The notes beneath the pieces are model-generated. The model saw only the letters and a list, made by a program, of their open reading frames with translations. It had not been told where the DNA came from and ran no database searches. Shown here piece by piece: positions 52,091-62,600 of a DNA stretch of 64,000 nt. The stretch's first letter is position 1. Each line of letters begins with the position of its first letter. A program made the position numbers and the translations under genes. The DNA comes from J027 sp965215855 (lineage in GTDB: Bacteria; Chloroflexota; Anaerolineae; Aggregatilineales; J027), in contig CBDCER010000003.1 of the NCBI GenBank assembly GCA_965215855.1, positions 1,178,001 through 1,242,000 on the forward strand, read 5' to 3'.

Positions 52091-52101
52091 AAAAATCTGA
52101 A

Positions 52102-52207
52102 GCTCAGACCAGGCTAACCCACGACACCCAGGAGAAACTCCTTATGGCTGCTGCCTCTCGGCCCTGACCAGGTTCGAAGGTCCTGCCGCGCAGGACCCAG
52201 TCTGAGC
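52102..52207 (-). ncRNA. ffs: Small signal recognition particle RNA (4.5S type)
   Basis: On the minus strand the conserved helix-8 core reads CCTGGTCAGGGCCGAGAGGC followed by AGCAGCC, that is, the asymmetric and symmetric internal loops closed by a GNRA tetraloop (GAGA). The ends pair (GCTCAGAC at the 5' side, GTCTGAGC at the 3' side), giving a rod of about 106 bases, the normal size for the small bacterial form. It ends near a T-run at the start of the YabE-like gene. It binds Ffh and targets ribosomes making membrane proteins. The ffh gene is not in the window. Confidence 0.9.
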
Positions 52208-52215
52208 ATGATGCC

Positions 52216-52244
52216 ATCGTAGCGGAAGATTCCCCTGTTGTCAA
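52216..52244 (-). promoter_or_regulatory. Sigma70-type promoter of the SRP RNA gene
   Basis: On the minus strand TTGACA (52239-52244) and TACGAT (52216-52221) are separated by exactly 17 bases. The predicted transcription start, about 52208, coincides with the 5' end of the SRP RNA. The -35 box lies immediately next to the stop of the alpha/beta hydrolase gene. Confidence 0.85.
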
Positions 52245-52245
52245 G

Positions 52246-53283
52246 CTAGCGCGTGCGCCGTCGCCATTCGGCTTTTACCTCGAATTCGGCGAGAGTTGGT
52301 GCTTCCATAAAGCTCCGTAAAATACGAATAAAACGTGTTGTATCCTCCAACATGGGGAAGTGGCGTGCATCGGAAAGCACAATCGACCGAAACTCGGGTT
52401 TTGTGGTTTTTATTTGCTGCAACAGTGTTTCGTCGGCAGGAATGAATGTATCTGATTCACCATAAATCGCCAGCGTGAGAGCTTTAGCTTGCATCAGGTT
52501 ACGAAATGGGTTGAACTGATTCAAGGATTGGGCGCTTACCCTGGCTGCTTCATCAGCGGCCTTTTCAACTTCAACCAACAATTTCTGATAATCGCTGGAT
52601 GAGGTGTCCATGTGACGTCCCAGGATGGTGGTGAGCTTGCTTTTGCTAAACATCGCCGACATGGCATTTGCGCCTGCCGCGAGCGGCATGGGGGATGGAC
52701 TAGCAGGTTGAGGAGGGGGCGCTTCGGGCGCGGATGTATTGGATTGAATAGGTTCAGCCGCTGCTGCACTGAGGCCTTGAGCTTGGGCTGCTTGTAAGAG
52801 GCGTTCTCGTCCAGCTTTCGATGGTCGGAGCAGTGTCGGTGCATCACTTCCTTTGGGTACAGGTGGCGGAGGAGCAGGGGCGTTGGCAGATGGGCCTTGT
52901 TTGGATTTTGTACCCAATAGGGGCGGTGCAATGGTTATTAGGCGGTGGACAATGTTACTAGATTCCGGTTTGACTGCGAAATGAGCTGCCACAGCAGCAC
53001 CTAACCCATGTCCTACAAAGACTGCTTTTGGGATTCCCATGCGGTCAATGAATTTTTGCAGGGTATCAACCTGGCCGTCGATACTATAGTAGAATTTGTT
53101 CTTTCCGGAGCCGCCAAATCCCCAGAGGTCAACCGCATACGTGCGATATTTGACACTGAGTTGCTGCATAGCCGGAACCCAATAGCGCCAAGATCCCAGC
53201 CAGCTGTGCAGCAAAACCACTGGCCGTCCACGGCCTAGAACTTCGTAATGGACCAAATCTCCGTTGATTGTAATCGCACTCAT
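52246..53283 (-). CDS. Alpha/beta hydrolase-fold protein lacking the nucleophile serine
   Basis: The fold is typical (VVLLHSWLGSWRYWVPAMQQ; YAVDLWGFGGS; AIYGESDTFIPADE; ARHFPMLED with the His). The nucleophile elbow, usually GxSxG, reads VGHGLGAA: Gly93 stands where Ser belongs, codon GGG. Without a nucleophile an ordinary esterase mechanism is impossible, so it may be a binding protein, a lyase-like enzyme or inactive. A ~110-residue Pro/Ala/Ser-rich insert (about residues 125-235) sits where the lid domain should be. It is the last gene of the kinase operon, five bases after the CheY-like gene. Confidence 0.82.
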   Translation of the reverse strand: MSAITINGDLVHYEVLGRGRPVVLLHSWLGSWRYWVPAMQQLSVKYRTYAVDLWGFGGSGKNKFYYSIDGQVDTLQKFIDRMGIPKAVFVGHGLGAAVAAHFAVKPESSNIVHRLITIAPPLLGTKSKQGPSANAPAPPPPVPKGSDAPTLLRPSKAGRERLLQAAQAQGLSAAAAEPIQSNTSAPEAPPPQPASPSPMPLAAGANAMSAMFSKSKLTTILGRHMDTSSSDYQKLLVEVEKAADEAARVSAQSLNQFNPFRNLMQAKALTLAIYGESDTFIPADETLLQQIKTTKPEFRSIVLSDARHFPMLEDTTRFIRILRSFMEAPTLAEFEVKAEWRRRTR

Positions 53284-53288
53284 AATTG

Positions 53289-53666
53289 TTATTCGATACT
53301 GAACTTGGTCAGAATCTCGTCGATACGCTGTGTGAGTTGATCAGGAGCAAACGGTTTCAAGATATACTCATAAGCGCCGGCTTCCATACCGGTGTCAATC
53401 TCTTCATCCTGACCTTTAGCCGATAGAAAAACAACCGGGATATGTTTGGTGGTTTCGGTATCTTTGATGACCCGACAGGCTTCATAACCTGTCATGCGTG
53501 GCATTCGGACGTCCAGCATAATTAGGTCTGGCATCACTTCCGGGGCCATCTCGACAGCCTCTGCACCGTTAGAGGCTTTGACGACCTCGTGTCCTGCGAA
53601 TGTTAGAGTGAATTCAATCAAGTCGCGGATATCACGCTCGTCTTCCGCTATGAGTATTTTAGCCAT
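53289..53666 (-). CDS. Stand-alone receiver protein (CheY-like)
   Basis: This 125-residue protein is a single receiver domain: LIAEDERDIRDLIEF (acidic pair), phospho-acceptor Asp in LIMLDVRMPRMTG, Thr/Ser switch in VVFLSAKG and Lys in YILKPFAP. There is no output domain. Its ATG follows the stop of the giant kinase directly, with a GAGGA site inside the kinase gene, so the two are translationally coupled and it is the likely phosphate acceptor of that kinase. It may interact with other proteins or form part of a phosphorelay. Confidence 0.92.
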   Translation of the reverse strand: MAKILIAEDERDIRDLIEFTLTFAGHEVVKASNGAEAVEMAPEVMPDLIMLDVRMPRMTGYEACRVIKDTETTKHIPVVFLSAKGQDEEIDTGMEAGAYEYILKPFAPDQLTQRIDEILTKFSIE

Positions 53667-56600
53667 CTATTCGTCCTCTGTTTGTAGTTCTTCTTTCTTG
53701 GCTACTGGCAGTTTGATATAGAACGTCGTGCCTTTGCCCAGAACACTGTTGAACTGAATATCACCACCGTGCATATTAATCAATTCTTTCACGATGGCGA
53801 GGCCCAGGCCTGTGCCGGGCGTGTCCATGACCACTTCACTGTGTTCGTCTCCGCGGAAGAAGCGTTCAAATACACGATGTTGTACTTCTTGTGGGATACC
53901 AATGCCGGTGTCGCTGATTGACAAGACTACAACGTCGCTTTCAGGCTGGTGCTGTGCGCCAAAGGTGATGGTCCCGCCTTCAGGCGTATAGTTGAAAGCG
54001 TTATCAGCGAGATTTTGCATAACCTGGATGATTTTGTCAAAATCGGCCCGAATAGCGGGCAACTTATCGGTTTCCGCCTCAATGGTAACGGTCATAGGTT
54101 TATTCATATCTTTAATACGCCCAGACAGATGTGCCGTCACGGTCTGGATGATTTCACTGACTGCCACAGACGTAAAGCGCAATGGAACCCGTCCCTGGTC
54201 AATACGCGAGACCTCCAATAGATCGTTTACGAGGATGCTGAGACGGTCCGCATTTTGCTTTATTGTCTGCAAGAAGCGATTCTGAGCTTCCGTCATTTGG
54301 CCTGCGGCTCCCAACAATAGCAAGTCAGCATAGCCTTTGATGCTGGTCATAGGGGTTCGCAACTCGTGAGAGACCGTCGCCACAAATTCGCTCTTCAGTT
54401 GATCGACCTCAACTTCGCGGGTGATGTCGCGGAAGACTGACACAGTACCCAAGAATTGGTCGCCCATGTTCACAGGCGAGAGACGGACGCTGATGAAGCG
54501 GCCATCGTCCAGCGACAGCATCTCTTCAATAAAGTCTCCTGATTGGTGTTGAGTGGGATCAGCCATCCAGGTTTCGATAGCATCCATCCAACCGCTGGCT
54601 CGTCCGCCATAAATGCCCGTTAACTCACGGATATGGCGGTTGAGTACCTGGTCATTCGACAGCCCCAAAATGCGTTCGGCGGTATTGTTGAACACGCGAA
54701 TGATACCTTTTTCGTTGGCATACATCACGCCGTCAGCGATGGAGTTCAGGATCGCCGTATTCTTGATCGATTCGACCTGTTCTTGCCGCAAGATAGCACC
54801 CAGACGCCCGGCTTGGTCACGAATCAAGCTATAGAGTTCGGCGTTGTTCATCGAGTTCGCCAACTGGCTGGCGACAGCCGTCACCATTCGTAAGTGATCC
54901 TCGTTGAATACACCAGGTTGTTCATTGTAAAACATGATGACGCCACGTATATCGTCACCGCTTTCTAGCAATGTGGCAACTGCGGATGCTGGCTGACGAT
55001 CACGGTCGGTAATCGTAATCCAACGCGGATCGTTTTGTACGGTGTTGATGCATACGCCCTGCCGATTCTGGATAATCCATCCCGCCAGTCCTTCATTCTG
55101 ACGCAGTTGCAGGCGTTCACCCTCGTCTTCCACATCCAAGCCACGCTGGGCAATCATGTACAAATTATCGGAAATATCGTCAATTGCTAGCACAATAGCA
55201 CTAGTAGCACCGATAGCCTCTGATACAGCGTCCAACGTGCGGTTCAAAACGCGATCCAAGTCCAGAGTCGCGGCGGCGATTTCGGAAGCAATATCATAGA
55301 GTGTGCTGAGGCGCTGGCGTTCCTGTTCCAGAGCAATGGTACGGTCCTGAACACGATCCTCAAGGTCTTCAGCGAAGTTACGAATTTGGTGGAACAGGTT
55401 GGCGTTCTGAATTGCGACGGCCATCTGGGCGCTGACGGTTGTCAGAATGCGTTGGTCGCTATAGCCAAATTTGCGTGGATCATAGTCGTCGCGCAGGGCC
55501 AAAACGCCAATGAATTGATCACCAGCAATCATAGGAACACCCAGGAAACATCGTGCATCCGGGAACAGTGGTTGTGTGATACCAATATTGGTGCGAACCC
55601 CCTCTAGCCCAGTGCCGGCTAACAGAAGTGGGGTTTGATGTTCCAGAATATAGCCAAATTCGTCTGGTGGTCCTGGTTGGTAGGCTTCCAGCTCGATGTC
55701 CTCACCATCTTGGGACATAGCCAGCGGGAAAGTAAATAAGTTCTGCTCGTTGTCGTAGAGTGCGACATAGAAATATTCAGCGTCGGTCAAGGTTGGTAAC
55801 TGCATCCGTACCTGGTCCAGCAGTTCATTCAGATCAACTGTGCTGGATAACGCCTTTGATAAATCGTTAATGAGGTAAAGTTCCTCGATTTGGGTGCGGG
55901 TTTCGGATTGCAGCCGTGCGTTTTCAATGGCGATTGCAGCCTGGTTTGCCAGCGTACTGATCAAGCGAATCTGATTCGACTCGAAGAAACGCGCCTTATC
56001 GCGGAGATCAATTTGCGCCAGACCGATTGAGACCTCGTTCACCACCAGCGGTACCAGCAGCCGGTTGGCAATGCCGTTGGCTTCCATGTGCTGACGTTCG
56101 AATTCATCCAAATCATCGTCTTCAATACGCAGTGGGATGACCCGTTGCTCGTGCAACACGACCTCGCGCAAGCGAAAGACCGATAGATCATAAACCTTGT
56201 CTTTAGACTCAGCTTCCCTTTCTTGGTCAAACACCGAGCTTTTAGTTTCTTCGACAATCAGACAGTTCTCGACCTGCTCCCAGCGCATGACCTCAGTAGC
56301 GTCTGCGTGTAAGGCGATCAACATTTGGGTTGCTACACGACGCATGACGTCTTCAATGTCAAGTGCGCCAGCGGTTACCTGACCGGCTTCGAACAATGTT
56401 TCCAATTGATATGTGCGTTGTACCGATTGTTCGTAGAGACTAGCATTCTGGACGGCGATGGCAGCCTGGCTGGCAAGTGTTTGTGCCAGACCAATTTGTT
56501 CCCGCGTAAAGCGATAATGCTCCTCGATCATATCGAAGTGCATGGCTCCAATGACTGAGCCACTCATCACCATCGGGACGAACAAGGTACTCTTAACTTC

Positions 56601-59600
56601 AGGATTACGAATAATCTGATAGAGATTTTCGGCCAGGGGGTGGCTGCTCACATTATCAATCGAAAGTGGAAGCAGTGAGTCGCGTAGGCGCTGCATCACT
56701 GGCGATGAAGATAGTGTGAAAGCCAGCGTTGGTTCCTCATCACCACGGGGATGTTCAATGACAACACGACACATACCATCTTCAGGGGTAATTTGGATGG
56801 CAGCGGCCTCTTCGATACCCAGGGCCTCGACCGTTTCCCGCAAAGTTACTTCATAGATATTCTCAATATCTAACGAATGCGACAGCGCCACTGATACTCG
56901 GTTGAGCAATGTCAGACGTTCTGCCTGCCGATTCAATTGTTCTGCGCGATCTTGTGTCTCGGCGAACAAGTTAGCATTACTCAGCGCAACGGCGGCTTGG
57001 TTGGCAAATGCCAGCACCAGTTGTTCATGATGTTGGCGGTAGAAACCAATTTGTTTCTTCTCCAACTGCAAAACACCAACGATATCACCTTTTGAGATCA
57101 GCGGGGCCGCCAGGAAATTGCGATATACACGACCCTCACCATAGGGGAATCGTTCGTCCGCACCAGTATCAGGTACGTTCACGCTGGTGTGGAGGTGGGC
57201 CATCTCGCGGAACAAAACACTGTCTTCAATCTCGACATGCAGATTGATGAGTTCTTCGGCTGAGGCTGTGCCTGGATCATTAAACCCGCGTGCTGCGATA
57301 ATTTGTAAGGTTCGGGCTTCGGCAGGATCAAGCAGCCAGAGTGCTACACCATCATAAGGGATCACAGCGTCCAGCGCATCTAGCACCACGCTCACAACTT
57401 GGTCGGGTTGCAGAGTTTCTGTGATCTTGCTGGAGACTTCAGTTAATGCTGCTAATTGCTCGGCACGATTACTCAGGTCGGCTTCCAACAATGCGCGTTG
57501 GGTGATGTCTTCGACCAACAACACGACGCCAGTGACCCGGTCGCCCTGACGAAGCGGGTAGGTGTAGAAGTTGCGAATAATCAAGTTGCCAGCATCATCC
57601 ATATCCTGAATGTCGAATTGATGCTGCTCTTTGCCTGTGGATAGTGCCTGTTTGACCGAATGTTCCAGGAAATCCCGAAATTCAGGGCGATAAACAAATA
57701 ATGGGCGTCCAGTTGCTGCCGGATCCCAATCATAATGACCGATCATGTAAGCATTGATCAGCCGGATATTGACTTGGTCATCCAGCACGACAATACCTTG
57801 CTGGATTGATTCCACAACAGCTTCATTGAACGATTGGCTTTCACCCAACGAACTGAAGAAACGTGAGTTTTGGATCGACACCGCTGACAGGTTTGCCATA
57901 CGTTCGATGAGTGTCAGGCTTTGGCTTTCCGTGAAGCTGAATGATTGGTCGAGGGCACTTCCCAGCCGCAAGACACCAATCGTTTCGCCACCCGCTATCA
58001 TAGGAACTAGCAATACGGCGCGTTCGCCTTCAGCGGACCATGTGGAGAGATCATTGGCTGAGGCAGTACCGGCTGTTGTGAGATCGAATGTGCGTGATAT
58101 GCCTACATCAAAGATTTCACCTAGTGCAGAGTTTTCTTTCGGCACCGGATTATCTGGAAAGATATGGGCTTTCCCATCCGGGGTCAGTTCCACACGGGTC
58201 ATCTCGAGCAGACCAGGCTTGCTTTCCATCGGTAGTGCTAGGTGCATCCGTGTGAAGACCACGAAAGGCTGTAAGCCAGTTGCCAGAGCGCGAATAATTT
58301 CGGTCTGGTCGAGCGTGGATGCCATGGCTTCCATCAACTCGTTCAGGCGTTGCTCAGTTTCAGCTTGGCGGACGGTCTCGTTATATAAGCGTGTGTTTTC
58401 GATGGCGGCGGACGCCTGAAGTGCGAACAACTCAATTGGTTGCAGGCTATCCTCAGTAGGCCGCTGGTTATCTAATGGATCTTCCATACGGATCAGGCCA
58501 ATGATCCGTTTCTGATCGTGGCCCATCAATGATAGATAAAGCACATCTTGTGGATGCCATTGATCGTCGGGCACAGAACGGGGATCGGCGGGTTCGCCAC
58601 GAAAGATATTTTTCTGTACCCAGGGAGTGTTATAGCGCAGATAATAAGCACTACCCAACTTCAATTCGTGAAATGCCAAGTCGCCAAAACGATCTTGCCA
58701 TATTTTGCCAGGCAGCAATTTGGTGTGTAATCGAGCTGATTCTTCGTCTGTGTAACCTGAACTAATCATCAAGGTAGGTTCGAGCTGTTCATCGCGCAGT
58801 GTGATTTGGATCCGTTGCCATCCGGCAGCCACAATGCCATCGGCCACTGCTTGCAGGCGCGAGGACATATCCACTGCACGCTGGATTTCACTGGAAACTA
58901 GGTGCAATTGTGCCAGACGATCACGTTCACGGCGGGCTGCTTCAGCTTCTTGTTGAACGTTTTCGACCAGGCGGAAGTTTTCAATGATAAATGCGGCTTG
59001 CGATGCAAATACTTCCAGCAGTTCAATTGTTTCTATGCTCGGACGGCGGTGGTCGTAAGGGTCATCAACAGAAACCGTACCAATAATATCCCCTACGGTA
59101 TTCAGAATCGGAACGACCAAAAGGTCATCGGCGTTCCATTGGCGAGGACCTTCAGTGATACTGTGCAGGATTTCTGCATTAAAACGCCCAGTATCAAGAA
59201 GTTGCAAACCTTCGGTACGCCATTCGTCTTGTTCCTCGGCGGGGAAGAAATAGGAATTGCTGACTTTCCAACGATCTTGAAGCAAGGCGTTGACTTCTTG
59301 TGTGGTGCGGACGTTCTGCGACACTTCCTCAAAAACATGAAGCGGTAAGCCTGCCTGCGCTATCATGCGAAAGGCTTGCGACTGCTTATCTAGGGTGTTG
59401 ATCCCTACGATCTTGAATCCAGCCGTTTCGCTGATGGCGTGGGCGACTTCTTGCATCAGTTCAGGCAAGCTGGCCCCTTCGCGCAGCATCTGGCTGAGTG
59501 TAAAGATTTGCTGTATCTGGTGGGCACGACGACGCAGTCGTTCATTGGCTCGCAGTTGATCCTGATAACGCCGGGCGTTGCTGACAGCCAGTGAGGCTTG

Positions 59601-62600
59601 TTGCCCCAGGCGATCAATGAATGTGACCGTATCTTGGTTGAAGGTATGGGGGCGTTGGGTGAACAGGTGAATAATGCCCACGATCTCTTCACCAAAGCGG
59701 ATAGGTTGCGCGATGGCTTCACGAGTCTCTGCTGGGATAGCTTCTAGGTCGGAGCCTAAATAATCCTCAACCAGAATGGTCTCATTGACCTCAAGCATTC
59801 GCTGTTCAATAGGCGTCAGGCGGTGTTTGGTAGCTCCGTGTTCGTCTGGGAAGAGCTTCTGTCCAACAAGACGTGTTTCGATTTCAGGTTTTTGCTGATC
59901 AGCCCAATCAGTACGGGGCGCAAAGATAATCACAGATACATCGTCGGCATGAGTGGTTCGCAGCGCCTCACCCCGAATGACCTCCATGATGCGGTCCAAG
60001 AGTAGGGTTTGGTTTAATTCACGGCTGATCCGGTCCAGAGCATCTTGTTCGTCGATTCTGGCTCGTAAATCAGCATCGCTACTGGTATAGAGACGTGTTC
60101 GCTCAACGGCAGCGGCGATTTGGGCAGCGATAGCCATCAACAATTGCTCGTCGCCATCGTCATAAACACCATCACGCTTGTTGGCAACACTCAGTTCACC
60201 TAGAGAGCGTTGGCTAATGACCATGGGCACAATTAATATATTGGTGAGATCCAATTTATCGGTCATCCGCCGATAAGCAGGCAAAATAGTTTTATCTATC
60301 TTAACGTCATCGGATTGGAAGGGCCGACGCGACATTACAGGGCTATCAGCAAAGCCGCCACCATAAATATCCATCTTAATGGCCTGATCCATCTCAACGC
60401 CATAGAATGCATCAGGGCGATAAATTAGATCGCCAGTTTTCGGTTCTAAGAGGGCGATGGCTGAGACATCTGAGTCCAGCAACTCAGCAATATCTTTGAG
60501 AGTATCCTGCAAAATCTCGTCCAGTGTCAGACGGCTGGCAACAGTTTCGGCAATCACTCGCAAGCCACTAGTTTCTTTGCCCAGGCGGTTGACATCTCGA
60601 TAGAGGCGGGCGTTCTCAATGAGAACGGATGCTTGCCCGGCTGAGATACTCAGCACGCGCCCATCTTCACGTGTAAAGTCTCTGCCATTGAGTTTGTTGG
60701 CAACTTGCAGAAGACCGATTTGTTCTTCGCCAATAACTAATGGCGCGATCAGGACATTTTTCATGCCAACCATGCTGGCAAGTTGAGCATAACTCAGCGC
60801 ACCCGCCCAAGGTTCACGCCCTAAATCATTACTCAGCCAGTATTCTTGGCCGCGATTATGCAGTGTTTCAAAAATGGAATCCTTGACAATTGGGATCTGA
60901 TAAAAATGGATGCTTTCTTCGTCGATGCCATAAAATGGCTTTTGGGCCACCAGAGCGCCTAATTGATTGCCAGTCGCATCAGGGTCCCAATCGTAGAACA
61001 GCACACCGCACATCTCGACCTGCATGAGTTGAGCAATGCGTTGGGTTACCTCAGAAAACAGATGGGTGGTGCTGTCCGTATTACGGGCGGCCTCAGTCAT
61101 CTGTTGCAAATTGGCGAGTTCAGCAATGTATCGGCGTTCACGCTCGTATAGATTGGCATTTTCAACAACGATGGTGGCCTGGGCCGCAAAAATACTGAGC
61201 AGACGCAGATCATCTTCATTGAAGCTGCCACCATTGCGCTTGTTGGCGACCTGTACCATGCCAATACGTGTATTGCCAAGACTCATGGGGACCAATGCGG
61301 CGGTTTGGATGCCGATGGCCTTCGCCAACCCACGCATATTGAGTGCCCCCACCATTTCGTCATTTAAGACATCATTGCTGTACCACCAGGGCGCTTCTTG
61401 CCATAGTTTTTGGGCGGCGCTACCATCTGCCACGGGAATACGGTAGAGTGAAATCACTGAGTCGAGTGCGCCATAAAATGGCAATTGGCTCACCAAAGTC
61501 TGGGTTTCAGGATCGTATAACAAGAGGCCACAGACTTCTACATTGGTTAAGGCTGCAATACGTTCATGCAAGACACGATAGAGATCGCGAGGGTCGGTCT
61601 GGTCACTCATCGTTTGGGCAATGCTTTGCAAGCCCGATAACTGCAACAGACGATTGGCCTGATCTTCAGCCAAGTGTGCATTTTCGATGGCGATAGCGGC
61701 CTGACCCGCCACTGATTCCAACATGGCTAGGTCTTCATGATCGAAGGCATAACGGGCGTTGCTGGCAAGTTCCAGGGTGCCAATGAAACGCTCATTAACA
61801 ATCAATGGCAAGCCAATATAGCTTTGATAGGGGAAATTCTCCCGTTTAGGACGCACGTCCGAACGCACAGAGACATCGCCCAACAGCAAGGGTTGGCGAT
61901 AACGTGCGATCCAGCCTGAATAGCCTTCGCTATATTCGTATGCTCCATTGCCGCCACTGCCATTGCCATCATGGCTGCGAACAGGGTTGATGAATTGATG
62001 ATCACCGACTTGCCCCACTGGACGCAGACCATTGATGGTTTGATCCCACAGCGTAATCTCACCAGCATCGTAGGTAATGATACGCCCAATACTATTTAAA
62101 ACGGTGTTCATGGTCTCGGCGAGATCCAGATTACTGGTAATGGCCTGGCTGATTTCTTGAATAATCAAGAGAGCGCTTGATGTGTCGAGTTGGTCTTCCT
62201 CGACCTGACTTTCAACCTCATGAAGCGCAATAACCATCCGCCGGCCTTCAGTGGTGGGGATGGTGTGTGAAACGGCTTCGATGCGCTTCAAGCCCAAACG
62301 CAGCATAGCCCGGCCTTCTTCAGCGAAAAGATCATGGAACAAATCCGCTGGTTGGATGCGCGATGCTAGCACGGTTAGATTGGGTTCTACCCCGTTTAGA
62401 TCAAACCACTCACGGGCACGGTTATTCAGGTAAATCAGCCGCCCACGCCCTTCCGCGACAATAATACCGTCGTTGTTGTTCAGCAAATTGACTGGAACAA
62501 TCCGAGCAGTATCTGTCGAACGGGTGCGGGAGGGGCTGTTGAGTAATTGGCGGGTGAAGGCCCATAGCCAGAGCAGGAAGGCGACACCCACACCGACTAA

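Noticed and set aside
52140..52200. tRNA-like GGTTCGAA motif
   Set aside because: The T-loop-like stretch is part of the SRP RNA rod; there is no acceptor or anticodon stem.
57754..58419. 221-codon plus-strand frame within the giant kinase
   Set aside because: It is antisense to GAF-coding DNA, where codon bias keeps the opposite frame open; no domain was seen.
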